64,000 bases of DNA. Source: Doris montereyensis. Lineage: Eukaryota; Mollusca; Gastropoda; Nudibranchia; Dorididae. The stretch is from assembly GCA_037039925.1 (NCBI GenBank), contig JAXRKP010001136.1, positions 63,501-127,500 on the forward strand, in the 5' to 3' direction. Under the pieces are notes generated by a model. That model made no database searches and was not told the DNA's origin. It saw nothing but the letters and a program-made list of their open reading frames with translations. Shown piece after piece: positions 17,968 through 31,070 of the stretch (position 1 is its first letter; each line of letters opens with the position of its first letter). The position numbers and the translations under genes are program-made.

Positions 17968-18292
17968 CTTCTTTCCAAATCTATTTTCTTTCCAAATCTA
18001 TCTTCTTTCCAAATCTATCTTCTTTCCAAATCTATTTTCTTTCCAAATCTATCTTCTTTTCCAAATCTATCTTCTTTCCAAATCTATTTTCTTTCCAAAT
18101 CTATCTTTTTCCAAATCTATCTTCTTTCCAAATCTATTTTCTTTCCAAATCTATCTTCTTTCCAAATCTTTTTTCTTTCCAAATCTATCTTCTTTCCAAA
18201 TCTATTTTCTTTCCAAATCTATCTTCTTTCCAAATCTATTTTCTTTCCAAATCTATCTTCTTTCCAAATCTATCTTCTTTCCAAATCTATCG
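17968..18292. repeat. Minisatellite, 17-bp unit, 19 copies
   Basis: The unit is CTTTCCAAATCTATCTT. Versions ending in CTATCTT and CTATTTT partly alternate, giving a 34-bp second-order period. The strand is extremely pyrimidine-rich. Seventeen is not a multiple of three, yet all three forward frames stay open through it, so the overlapping long reading frames are not evidence of a gene. Confidence 0.95.
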
Positions 18293-19935
18293 TAAACAAT
18301 GTTCAAATTTCTTTAAATATTGGTTGTTTAAAAAAAAAAAAGGTGTATTTTATGGTTGGGTTTTGTTAAAGGTCTATTTCCATCATTAGGCTTCAAATTG
18401 TCTTTTTCTGCTTTCACCTTAAGAAAATGTAGAGGTTATAGTTTGTTGCACCTTTGATCTCTATGGACTTATTACACTGCTTGTTTTATTGTATGACATT
18501 TATGCGTGTCCTGTTAATGGCACATAGTGCTACTAGCAGTATCTCTCATCTTATTCTCTATCTCTGTCTCTCTCTGCCTCTCGCTGTCTCTATCCATAAT
18601 CTTTTTAACGTTTGTGGCCCCTTACCATTGTCTTATTGCACCACTAAGCATTACTTAGCTTACCTGTGCCCCATCCCGCCATTAATCAGATGTGGAAATC
18701 ACTAACCTGCCGATGGGGCAAAGCCTTGGGGAACCCCACCCTGGTCTAACACAGCCCCCTTGCTTGCCTTTGAAAACAAAGGGTGCAGCCTCTCTCACCG
18801 CTCTGATAGGGGTTGGTGCTTGTTGCCTTCATTTGAAATTCAGTTTCAGTTTTCTTTCTTTTTTTCCATTGGTTTCCTTCCTTTAAGTTATTATCTGAAA
18901 GCTTTCCTTTGGGGGCGATTGAAATTGGTTTTAACTTTTGCCTTGGTGTTTTTTATATTATTTTTATTTTGGACGATCTCATCATCAGTTACATTTTTTA
19001 TCACTCTTTTTTCTGCTTTATGCATTGTAAGTTTGAATTTGATTTTGTGATTTTAAAAATTATTATTTAACCCTTTTTTTTAAAAAGTTTGTGACTAGTT
19101 TCAACTAGTAGTAGATTTGGCAGTCCTAATTTATTAAATGTCAAATTCCAAGGTTTTTGTTTTGGGAAGAGCAACGGGTAAAGGGATGGGTGGAGCATCT
19201 GTCTTGGTGGGGAAGCACCGTTTCTTCTGTACTATCGGCAAGTGTGAAAGAGAAGCCTATGCTTTGGATTTGAGGGGGAGGATTTGTCTTTTTTTTTTTT
19301 TTGTGTGAGTAGAAGGAGAAATGATTTAAAAACCAAGTCACGGATTGCTGGGTGTAAATGAAAGGACACAAATATTAATCATCATTTCTTCACTATGTCT
19401 TTTGAATCCTCTCTTTCGCTAAAATAAGTGTATTGAGAGCATTGGATGAAAGTTTCCATAGATCTTAATTATCTGTTCTCCATAAAAAAAATTTTTTTTT
19501 AAAATCCGTAATGAAAAAAAAAACTTATCCCAACAGAACTCACAAGGAATTGGAATAAATTTATAAACAACCTAATCAAATTTCAGTGACAACATTCATT
19601 TGGATCGGGCTAAGGCAGTGTGTTTGATTGTGCGTTTTTTTCTCTCTCTGCGTTGGGTGATTAGTTTCTTATAAATCTCTTCTAGATCGGCGATAGAATA
19701 TAAAGTATGTGTGATGACATTGTGCAAATCCTTATTTATTTGTGAAGCTGTTTATGTAATGATGAAGATGAGAAGGGAGATGCTCTTTAAGAAAGAGAAA
19801 AAAGCTGCATTTTGGTTAACTTTTAAAAAATCATATCATCAAATAATTTCATGTCAAGTTTTTCTCAGTCATTTTATCATCCCTAAGTTTCTAATTGAAT
19901 TTTTTTTTTCCATATAATGGGAGCTAACATAAAAG

Positions 19936-19947
19936 AGGGAGAGAGAA

Positions 19948-19998
<51 letters not shown>
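19936..19998. repeat. (GA)n microsatellite
   Basis: About 60 bp of GAGA, with GAAA interruptions at its left end and AGAAG units at its right end. Confidence 0.95.
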
Positions 19999-20000
<2 letters not shown>

Positions 20001-20334
20001 AGAAGAAGAAAGAAAACAGGCAGAAAGGAAACAGTTATTAAACAAGATATAAAAAAGAAGTTTTCCTTAACATTTATGCACTGACGACAATCTATATTGC
20101 GTGTGGAAAAAGAAAGAAAAGAATTCCATTGAAGAGCATAACATGGACTCCAGCCATGTAGGACGTACTTCCCGGTTTTGAAAAGGGGGTTAGTAATATG
20201 GTAAAGGTTTGAGGTCTATTTATAGAGGGACTTTGACATTCCAGGCGCAGGGACTAGGCTTGGGGGTTTTGTTTTCATCCGGGGAAAGGATTTTTATTCT
20301 CCATCGGTTTCTCATCAATTACGTGTGTTATTAT

Positions 20335-20460
<126 letters not shown>

Positions 20461-21858
20461 TTATTATATTTATCCATTAGTTTGGCATTAGCAGTTAAAT
20501 TGCTTTTTGAGAGTTGCGTCTGCTCTAATCTGAATGTGATGTACAAAATCATTATTTAAAATAATTTTTTTTGGGTGTTTTGTTTTCTTGTTGTTTTTGA
20601 GAACATGTTATTAATATTCTACTACCATTACTGACTCTACAATCAAAGAGGATTTCTCTTGTGTGTTTGTCCGTTTCTTTTTTAATACTTTTTTTATATA
20701 CTTTTCTTTTTTGTTGATGATTACTACGTATTTACATTTGTCATGCATATTGTCAATTTTTCCCCAACTAGCTTGTAATCTTGTATGTGGAGGCAAATTT
20801 TAATCATAGATTAGAAGACCACCCTCTCAATTGCCTACTACTACCACCACTACAACTACTACCACTACCATTTTTTAAATTCATTTTACTTTTTGCAGCT
20901 CTCATGTGACTCTAGACTTTTTTTCTCGTTTTAATGGTTGCAAAATATATACATTGAAATTTATTTTTTTTTTTTTAAAATAACACCCCTTGTCCCTTTA
21001 CCCCCACAGATATTTCATTGCATCCTCTATTTGTTGATTATTTTGATTTATAACTTTCATATCGTTTTACTTATATCGTTATTGTACACAGCATTTATCA
21101 TTCAGAGATACTATAAGAAGGATATGGAAAGATTTAAAAGATTGTTTACAAAAAAAAAAAAAAAAAAAAAAAAGAGGATGTGAAGTACAATTATATTGTT
21201 CGGGCTGGGCCCTTAATACATTTGCATTGCTGTGTTAGCAGTCAGTCCATTTTGAATGCAATTTCTCCTCCCTCCTCTTCCTCCCCCATTTTACTATAGT
21301 ATAGTGATCATTCATCCATAACGATTGGAGGATTTGACTTTTTGTGTGTGTGTGTGTGTGTGTGTGTTGTTTTTTTGTGTTCCCGATTTTAACATTGTCG
21401 TTTTGACGTCATGTTATATCCTCCCCTCCTCCACCAGTTTCCCCCGTCGTCCACGTTAGACTAGCAGCCTGGAGGTGGTGTGTACGATGCAGCCATATTT
21501 ATATCCATTGCCCCATTGGCTCACCCCATGTGTGACATGACTATCATTATGATATATTGGTGTTATTCTTGTATGACAGATAGTTTCTCCCACCGAGACG
21601 CTACTAATGATGTGTTTGTGGCTCTGCCCTCCATTCGCTTTGGCGAGTTACTGCCGATCCTCGCGTCAAGCGGCGGCGTTTGTTCAGCGTTGGTTAATAC
21701 ATGGCCCACCTTTTAAGAATTTAGAACCGTTACAAGGTGTGGGTCAGAGAACGATGAGATGCCTTTGGTTTGGATGGGGGTTTGTTTGATCTGTCTTCTA
21801 AAACAGAAAAGAGAAGAAGAAACCCCCACCTTTTCCTTTGCATGATCGCTTACACATT

Positions 21859-21914
21859 CTGTGTGTGTGTGTGTGTGTGTGTTGTGTGTGTGTGTGTGTG
21901 TATGTGTGTGTGAG
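21859..21914. repeat. (GT)n microsatellite
   Basis: About 55 bp of GT with two interruptions. A shorter (TG)n run is at 21342-21367. Confidence 0.95.
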
Positions 21915-24104
21915 GAAACAATTGGCATGTCATCAGAAAGTCGCAATTAAACTGGACTAAGTTATTATAGGTTAATAAAGGAAGAGAAGTCTGTTGTTTT
22001 ATTAGAAGCATTGAAATTTATTCCTTTGCGAACGCATCAGATTATTAACCTTCGGATCTTATAGCGCTTGGAAGTTTTAACGCTTAATTGTTGTACTTCC
22101 GAGGTGTGTTTGTCTCTTCTCTTGACAAAAATGATCTTTGAAAGGATTGTGAAGCTTGATAGCTTCCCTGTCTGTACGGGCTGCAGAAGGAAAAAAGGAG
22201 AAGAATCACAAATTGAATCCTTTTCAGATATTTGAATCGTTGGAAATTTTGCCTGTCTTAAGAGTTACTTTTGACATAAAACACCTCCATACCACTAATC
22301 CCAAGCTTTTTAGGGGGAGAGATAATGTTTTAATGCGTTAAGGGGTGGTCAAGATAATTCACTTCAATAAAATCTTTTCTTTCTCTGGGAAGATAGCATC
22401 AGTTTTCTTAAATACGATTGTTGATTGGCTTTCAGTCAGAAAGCTAGTTTTAAGCTTGGTTTCAGTCAATGATGAAAAATCCAATGAAAACAGAGACTTT
22501 TAAGGGCATCCCCCATCCACACGGAAAATTTTGGCCTTGCGCCACATGGTTTGCTAGGGAAGGACGAAAATAGCCAACTGTCGCATCATAGGTGTTAAAC
22601 CTATTGTCTCTGTACCTTAGGTTTTCAGGTCTTTTTTTTTACTTTTGGAGCCCAGCGAGCAAAAGTGAATTTGTATTAACCATCAGCGAACATGCGGGCA
22701 ATTCCTCTGGGGCTATATTGCAAGAGTGGAGGGTATCCCTGCTTGTGAATTTCTTTCCTCTGAATTTTCCCATTAATATTTTTCATTTGTGCATTGTTTG
22801 TCTTTTTTTTTTTTTAAATCTCATGTCAGCATTGGATGAAAACAAAAATAAAACAAACTACAACTTTTAAATTAAAGAGAGACCATAACTTTAAAAAACT
22901 CTGTTGGTTTTTATTTGTTTGTCAGTCTGATTGTCTTGTCCGTTTTTTTCAAAATTTCAGTGTTTTGATGGTCCTCTTCAGAAAGGCACTGACTTTTTGG
23001 AGCAGCAGATTTTTGTTTTGTTTAAGTGTGTGTATATGTATTGCTTGTGTGCGGCCATTTTTTCTTCTCAATCTCATGTTTGCCGTCGTTTGCGTACGTT
23101 TGTCGTGTATGAGATTAGGCTTGAGTCTGTAAAAAGCCTTGAATAACATGCTGTGTTTATTTATCATTGAAAGGGTTGCCTTAGCTTAGAAGCCACCCCT
23201 CCCTTCTCCTACTCGCTTTAATAAGGAGTTTAAATGTTGTGTAACTTAACGGTCCTTTTCTCTCTCATCTTTCATTAAATTATTGTTATGAAAGTGTTTT
23301 CTTTTGGGCATTTTTTGCTAATTATTATGAAAGATTTATTTTTTTGGCTGCAAAAGACACAAGATTTTCCATATGTCATTGCTTTTCCAAGTATGCAGAG
23401 AGTACTTCGTATCCTTTGATCTACTCTGTGTTAACTGCTAGAACTGTATTTCCCCGTGGATTTCACATTTCATGGCCTCCCCATCAAAGTGGGAAAGCTT
23501 GGAAGCTTGTGTCATGTGATTCGTGAAAGAAAACTTTCTTGAGCCTTAACTACACATCGCTTGAAAAGGATTGAAAATATAAATGGGATATGCTTACTGC
23601 CATGCTGTTTATTTCATAGATTAAAAAAATTTGATCTATAATACAAGGAGTGATGAGCTGATTTGAAATGCAGTTTTCATCACGCTGTTGAACAGCGCAG
23701 CTCTTTTGCCAGATGCCTGTCTCTTCATGGAAAACGGGTAAACGTTTATTAGACATGGAAGTTCAGAGTCGAATTTATATACATCATTGAAAAAAGGAGA
23801 GAGTGAGAAATTGGGGAAAGAGAAACAGGAATCGTCTCACTGTTTAGTTTTGAATATTTATTAACATGAATGCATGCCAGCTTTGTAGAGATTTGTTTGT
23901 TAGAGAAATTTCATGTTAATGCTGTTTGATCAATTAGTATGATAGCAACTAACTGCCTTTACAAGTTAAGAAGCTGTAGGCCCTTTGCACGGGAGACTTG
24001 TTTTTTGTGACAATCACCGAAAAGCTACAACAAGTTTTTTCATGCCGACATACCATTTTCAGTGTACTAAATTGTTAAATGTAAGAGGAAAATAGAGCTG
24101 AAAA

Positions 24105-24590
24105 AAGAACTTGAAAATGAAGAATAAATACCTCCTTTGTAAAAAGCTACGCAGGTGTGGAAAACACAAAGGTAAAAAGAAATAGCTTTAGACAAGAGGA
24201 AATAGTTTTAACTTACTTTAAGTTCATGTCAATGGCAGAAAATTAATTACAACTGAATTAAGTTACCACCCATTTTGTCAAAGAGAATTTGAAAATGAAG
24301 AATAGACAGCCCCTTGGTAAATAACTACACAGGTCTGGAAAACAAAAAGGAAAGCAAGAATAGCTTGAAGAAAAAAGAAATGGCTTTCAGATGAGGTTAA
24401 GGGCAGAAATTATTTAGAACTGAATTGCGTTGCCACCCATTTCATAGAAGAGAATTTGAAAGTAAAGCATAATACCCCCGTGGTAAATAACTACACAAGT
24501 CTGGAAAACAAAAAGGAAAGCAAAAATAGCTTGAAGAAAAAGGAAATAGCTTTAAGTTAAATGTCGCCACGCATTTTGTCCAATCTTTGG
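24105..24590. repeat. Tandem repeat, ~170-180-bp unit, about 2.8 copies
   Basis: The marker TTGAAAATGAAGAATA occurs at 24111 and 24289, with a variant TTGAAAGTAAAGCATA near 24456. In the same order each copy has CTACRCAGGTSTGGAAAAC, a run of AAAGGAAAGC type, AATAGCTT, AACTGAATT and CACCCATTT. The last copy is shortened. No coding sequence is seen. Confidence 0.85.
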
Positions 24591-26049
24591 TCCTGTTTGG
24601 CAGTTACGTCAATTTAGGCATGCAGAGTGCTATCGCCTGTATGTCTTTGTTACTACTAAAATTTGCATAATTCTAGCCTATGGGTGTGGACATTACCGTT
24701 TTCGGCTTTGTTGAGTACTTCTGTGGACAACGTTTTATTTTTGGATTGGAAGTTTTCTGACCCGAGGCTTCATCATATGATTTTAGGTACAGATTGTGTG
24801 CTTGAAAATTCAAAAATTCATTTGCCAAAGGACGTGGCATGATTCTGTTCACATCTAGTAATTTCAATATTTCGCTGTTTGAATGATGATGGAGATGAAG
24901 GATGAAAAGGAAAAGTGAAACGAATTCCGCATACAGCATTTACAAGAAGCCTTTGAAGTCTTGTTTGAGCTGTCATCAAGTTTTCTGACTTTAACGTCAA
25001 TGTGTCAGTTTCCAAGATAAAAAAAGAAAAAAGAAAAAATCTGAAAAATGAAGGTATTTTTAGCAAGTTGTGGCACCAACATTAGCTGTAACTTATGACT
25101 TACATGAACAGAGAGGCTTCAATTAAAAGGTGGATTGGATTAGAGTATGGATCAAAACGTGTGGACAACCTACACACTCAACCATGTTTGTAGAGGTTTT
25201 TCGTGTTTGCGAGGAGGATGACATAAATTATGCAGACTAAATGAGAAGAGGAAAAAACAAATAATATATAATTACAAAAGGAGAGGAAGAGAATTGTAGT
25301 AAAAAAGGAAGAAATTATTAAGCCGCATTTTTTTCTAAGCCATGATGTGAACTAACATGAGAAGGAAGAATGTGGCATCAGTGTACGACGATACTGTATG
25401 TTACTGCGTTCTTGTTTATCATGATGTGCCAAATAGAATTCTCTCTGACTGTCATGAGAGTCAGGTCCATGTACTGCTGACTGCCATGCAACCAATGGGG
25501 GTGGGGGCGCCCATGTCACCATTTCCCCGCACGGCACAGAAACTAAACCATCCAACGACCTTGAACTATTTTCCGAGGACACATAAAAATAGACTTGGGG
25601 CCTCAAGGTCAGCTTTTTAAAAATTTGTCATTGCATGGAGGAATGATGCATGCTGTTCTAACATTGTATGTTTGCCTCCTTGTTGTTTGTATTTGTCTTG
25701 TTTTTGTTTGTTTTTTTGTGTGTTCATTTTTTGTTTCTTTTCAGTGCAGCTCTTTTAAAAAGTGAAATGAGCTTTGTGTTGATGAGTGGTGTCATCTATT
25801 TATCCCAAAAATGTTTTCGTATACACATTTCTGTACACTCAAGTGTGTTTTTGATTCGTTTATTTAATTTTCATTTCTATATTTTTTATAGAAATTTTCC
25901 ACAGATATTTTCAATTCCCCCTGCATTTATGATGGGAGGAATCTGTCCATTGCTTAGTTATGCCCCCTGGTTAAAGTGGTTTATTTATTGTTGTGTTATA
26001 CTTCTATGCATGTTCTTCATACTACATTACTACAGGTCTGAAAGGTTTT

Positions 26050-26178
26050 GCAGCTTCTAAAGCAATCGATTGTCATACAAATCAAATCTTTCAGCTTTTA
26101 AAGCAATCGATTGTCATACAAATCAAATCTTTCAGCTTTTTAAAGCAATTGATTGTCATACAAATCAAATCTTTCATG
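26050..26178. repeat. Tandem repeat, ~43-bp unit, 3 copies
   Basis: The unit is AAAGCAATCGATTGTCATAC, then AAATCAAATCTTTCAGCTTT, and is nearly identical in all three copies. Each carries the palindrome CAATCGATTG (CAATTGATTG in the last). Confidence 0.93.
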
Positions 26179-27312
26179 TCGTGAATGATAAGAAATGTTT
26201 GGTGATAAATTGCAATGGTTATATAAAATAATCTGCCTTTTTTTATCCGTGTATCAATTTTATATATGGGAGTTTATGATGGATATAACGTTTTGATGTT
26301 TTTATAAAGTTTTATGGTATGGACAAATGTATGAGAAATTGTTTCATTTTGCTAACGGTGGTTCAAAACGGATATTTAATTACAATAGATTATTTCCTGA
26401 AGATTGGTTTAAGAAGATTATTTTGTAATGCTAGTATTATTAGCTTCATTTTTTGAGTGGGGGGGTATAGACAGGTTTCTCAATGCGTTTTCTATGGCTT
26501 CGTTTACATCTGCTTAATTAAACAGTCATGTTTCTTTTTTAAATAGACATGGTCCATTGAGCTGCACTTTCAAGCTTGCCATATTATACGTATATAAATG
26601 TATGTATGTATGTATGTATGTATGTATACATGTGAATGTAAAAAAACCCACATCCATTTGCTGTGTTTGCTTCCTTCGTTGTTCTTACCCGTTAGTGTTG
26701 CTGCTCTACCGGGTTTCACCTTCCTCACTGTCCTTCCCTTTCCTATATCTGAACTCTTTCCCTCCCTCATTTCTAACACTTGGCTTGCCTATCTTCCCTC
26801 TCCTTCCTCCCGTCCCTCCCTTTCTTTCCCTTCCTCCCCTTCTCTCCATCCATCTTCTACTTGAGTGTGTCCACTGCTAACCAAAAACGACTTACACTTT
26901 TTTTCCATGTGTTTTTTCTTTCTTCTTTTGTGTGTTTTGTATCACAGTCAAAGATTAAAAGGATTTCCCCCTTCAGGTAGTGTAAGACACCATTTTTATC
27001 TCTTTTTTTTCTTTGTATCTTTAAAATCAAAAATCCTTTTTTTAATCAGCAACCAACAAGGCCTCGTATATTTACCCAGGCTTTTATTTATCGTTATTTT
27101 CTTTCTTCCTGTTTTTTTTCTTCTTTCTTTTTCTTTTTCCGTTGTCTTTTTCCTAACTCATATAACACTTCTCAGCACTGGCACTTACTTGCCTTTCATG
27201 TAAATTGTCTGGAGGCAACTAGTTTCCCGCCATATCACGCTCCTTGTGCCACGGACACATTAGATATCCTTTAACTGTAACTGTAATGTTTTTCTTTGCC
27301 CGTGTTACATTG

Positions 27313-27436
<124 letters not shown>

Positions 27437-27916
27437 TTTATTTTGCCCCCATACATACCCTAGTTTTTCCATATAATTGTATTTGCTTTTCAACAATTCT
27501 TCCTCTACTATCTGCCTTCACAAAACGTTTTATTTTGTTGTTGTTTTGGAAAAAAAAGGTTTTAGCCCTCCACCCCTTTTTCTCACGAAGCTGTCATTAT
27601 AGTACAGAGTATTCCAAATTACGGGGGAATTTTCTGATGCCTTACCAATTTATGAAAACATATTCTTTCAGTAGATATGCAGGAACATGTTATTTTAGGA
27701 TTTGGAGCGGGGCGGGAGGTCAAATATAAATTGTCTTCCAGTTTCAGGGATTTTGATAAGTGAAAGGTTAGCGAGAAACAAGAATCAAAGACGGAGAGAG
27801 CTGATTTTTAAAAAAAAGACGTTTTGATCTTGTGATGGAAATTCTCCCTGCCTTTAAATCAATGCGTGTGAGAACTGAGAACGGAAATTGTATTGCTTGC
27901 CTTTATCAATAAATGT

Positions 27917-28165
27917 GACGTCGGTGGTTGAGTGGCTATGCTGCCAAACTTGGTATCACGAGCTGGTTTGAATCTTGACAAAGCTAAGTCGGATGTTGTG
28001 TTCCTTGAGAAAGACACTTAACATGCAATTTCCCCACTCGACCCAGCTTGGGAGTAAAAACCTGTGAGACATACTAGCGTCATCTGTTCTGATTCATGCT
28101 ATAGAAACCTGGATCTGTTCTGGCTCTATGGGCCACAGTGGCCTTTAAGCAATGGAAACTTAGTT
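27917..28165 (+). repeat. tRNA-derived SINE, family B, forward copy
   Basis: The head has GACGTCGGTGGTTGAGTGGC, CACGAGCTGGTTTGAATCTT (B-box-like) and GACAAAGCTAAGTC. A body follows with GTTCCTTGAGAAAGACACTT and CCACTCGACCCAGCTTGGGA, and a tail region with GGCTCTATGGGCCACAGTGG. The same body occurs at 45242 (+), 40248 (-) and 50602 (-). The Pol III A/B box arrangement makes a tRNA-type SINE the best reading. Confidence 0.8.
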
Positions 28166-29180
28166 TAGTTACCTCCTTCATCAAAGAGCTGCTTGTTTGT
28201 GTAGATTTGTTTTGAATGTTATCAAGTTCTGGTCAAACATTAAAAAGCTTTCCTGATACCGTTTTCAGTTTCAGGCAGATGACTGTAATGAACATATGAT
28301 TTATTTTTTATTTTCAAAGGACAGATTAGCTGATAATAGGGCAATGTTCAAACTATTGGATTTCCGTTGGCTGTCAGATGTTTATAATAAATATATCGGA
28401 TGTACTGTGAAATAATGATTATATGGAGTTTATTATCAAATTAATATTTATCATCGGATTTACTGTTTAAATATTGCTTTGACTTTTGACAGTCCATATA
28501 GTTATTGTTCTTTTAATTTGCTGTGTACTATAATGTCAGCTATGGCCAAGTCTGCATGCAATATTGGTGTTAACATCCCCCCCCCCTCTCCTAACCCTCA
28601 CCTTTTCTGTTGATTGATTCCCTATTCCTAGTCATGTGCATGCATAGTGGCATGTCTTTACTTACAATCCATCCTTCTCCTTGCATGGTGCATGTTTGTA
28701 TATTTGTATGGCCCACCAATAGCTTGGTATCTGACTGGATTTGATGTTAGTAAGTGTTAGTGGTTGATTTAAGGTAGGGAGTACATAAAGTTTGATTAGT
28801 TGATGAGTGGAAAAAATGACAACATCGATTTCTAGCATCAGTATTAGTTGATATCAAGCAGAAAAAAAATGTGACGTAAAACAAAACAAAAACAGAAACA
28901 AACTCGAGCAAACAAAGAATCTTCGCATGAAGTGGATTTTTCCATAACTGAATTCTGTTTAAAACAAACACACACATTAAGAAAAGCTGCCCATAAAGCA
29001 GAACATTATTAATTTATTCGGAGTAGACTAACAGGTAGGTGTCCTTCACAATACATATCTCACACCGTTACGGCTATGTGGGAAAAGGCTATGTTTAGTC
29101 CAAGCCAACAATTTTTAGTTCTGTAGCGGGAAGTAATTTTAGATTTAAGATACAGAAACCAACAGGCAGTCAACACAAGT

Positions 29181-29745
29181 AAATTGCTACTTGAACCTAA
29201 AGCTAGTTGATCAACTAAAGGGCTGTACTGATGGTTTTAAATTGCTACTTGAACCTACAGCTACTGTTGATCAACTAAAGGACTGTACTGATGGTTTTAA
29301 ATTGCTACTTGAACCTACAGCTAGTTGATCAACTAAAGGACTGTACTGATGGTTTTAAATTGCTACTTGAACCTACAGCTAGTTGCTCAACTACTGATGG
29401 GGCTGTACTGATGGTTTTAAATTGCTACTTGAACCTAAAGCTAGTTGATCAACTAAAGGGCTGTACTGATGGTTTTAAATTGCTACTTGAACCTACAGCT
29501 AGTTGATCAACTAAAGGGCTGTACTGATGGTTTTAAATTGCTACTTGAACCTACAGCTAGTTGATCAACTAAGGGGCTGTACTGATGGTTTTAAATTGCT
29601 ACTTGAACCTAAAGCTAGTTGATCAACTAAAGGGCTGTACTGATGGTTTTAAAATTGCTACTTGAACCTAATGGTTTTCAATTGCTACTTGGCTGTAATG
29701 ATGGTTTTAAATTGCTACTTGAACTTAAGCTGGTTGATCAACTTC
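29181..29745. repeat. Minisatellite, 58-bp unit, about 10 copies, with an internal palindrome
   Basis: The unit is GGCTGTACTGATGGTTTTAA, then ATTGCTACTTGAACCTACAG, then CTAGTTGATCAACTAAAG. Most units contain the perfect 14-bp palindrome TAGTTGATCAACTA. Units near the right end (29640-29710) are truncated or shuffled. Confidence 0.95.
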
Positions 29746-30530
29746 AGAAAGAATGAAGGAGTGGGAAGAACCGAGAATATCTTGAAGACTCAGAAATACA
29801 AATTTAAATAGCTCTGAAGGTTTAAATAGTAGTCTGAAGAAAAAAACATTAGTACTAAGGCATTGTATGTCCACAGACACCAATAAAAGGCGGGAACGTT
29901 TCCAATATCTTGTCAAACTGTGTATCTTGGCTTCTTCATAATAGCTGACCAACTCAATTCTTGAGCATTGCTGTCACTGCGTATATTTTTTATTTAACCC
30001 AAAACTGCTAATCCATTTTTGATTTTAAGGTGATGTGTTTTTTTGTGTTTTTTTTTAAAGTTCAGTGCTACTGCTGGAATTTATTTCTGTGTTAGCAGTC
30101 CATTCCACAGCCTTCTTGTACTAGTACTTCTAGGCTAAAATGAATGTAGGTGACAATCAATTTCTGAAGAAGAAATGTTTGACAGCCTGATCTGGTGGTT
30201 CTTGTATCAATTTAAAGCTGATCTAGTGGAATAAACAATTGGCCATTTATATAGGAAATTTATAGGCTTAAGAAGGAGTCATACAATTTCATCCATTTTT
30301 ATTATCAGACAAGCTTAGAAGAAAATATAACACAATAGTTTTTTCTTGAGAAAATAATCAGCAGTAATTTATTTTTACATCTCTGCCACTTTGACATTTA
30401 TACAGAAGATACAACAGAGTTTTTAATTGGTCTTTGTCTCCAACATTTTAATGAAAATGAAAGTTTTTTTTATGCTGTTTTTTTTTTTTACCATGCTTTT
30501 ATGGCTAGAAATTATATAAATACATGCATT

Positions 30531-30916
30531 TCGTCAGTGAAATTCTCTAATCACACAAGGCCGTATGCCGTAATTTTTCAGGAGAAGCAAAAAGCGACTG
30601 AATCATCGAGTAGGGCTACAAACACTTTACGCTTTTTGGATTACAATTAGATATTTTAGTCTTTTGAATGTAATAAAGGGGGAAATTTATCTTGTGCACA
30701 AAATGGACGTCTATGGCTTTTTGAAAGATCTAAACAAGTGGGAAGAAAAAATGGAAATCCTCATTTGAATATGTGCGTAAAATGAATTTATCTATTAGTT
30801 CAAGACCTCCAGTATTTATAGACACAAAAGAAGCAGCATGCATTTGATAATTTTAAGGCCAAATCTCATATCCCATATGTCATGGAGTTATGTATTTAGA
30901 TAGTTTCATCGACGGT
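30531..30916. mobile_element. MITE-like element, copy 2 (inverted relative to copy 1)
   Basis: The right end on the minus strand reads CCGTCGATGAAACTATCTAA, then TACATAACTCCATGACATAT, then GGGATATGAGATTTGGCC, closely matching the left end of the element at 11942. Its left end (CGTCAGTGAAATTCTCTAAT, then CCGTAATTTTTCAGGAGAAG) matches the other end of that element on the opposite strand. It is about 385 bp against 289 bp for copy 1. TA follows the right end. It has no open reading frame of note. Confidence 0.75.
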
Positions 30917-31028
30917 ACGTGAATATAACAATCTATTCCATATTGAATTTGATGTTCTTACAAAAATGTGTGCCCTTCCCATTACATTTGCCTTCTATGG
31001 CTACAGTTGATGAAGGAAGTCAGTGATT

Positions 31029-31070
31029 CCCCCCCCCCACCCCCCCCCCCCCCACCCCCCCCCCCCCCAC
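31029..31070. repeat. Poly-C tract
   Basis: About 40 bases of C interrupted by three single A. The minus strand is therefore four G runs, able in principle to form a G-quadruplex. Confidence 0.95.

Noticed and set aside
20990..21060. Another possible last SERCA exon after the acceptor TACCCCCACAG at 21000-21010
   Set aside because: The phase would fit and give a short tail (ISLHPLFVDYFDL), but the sequence is plain AT-rich and lacks any other support.
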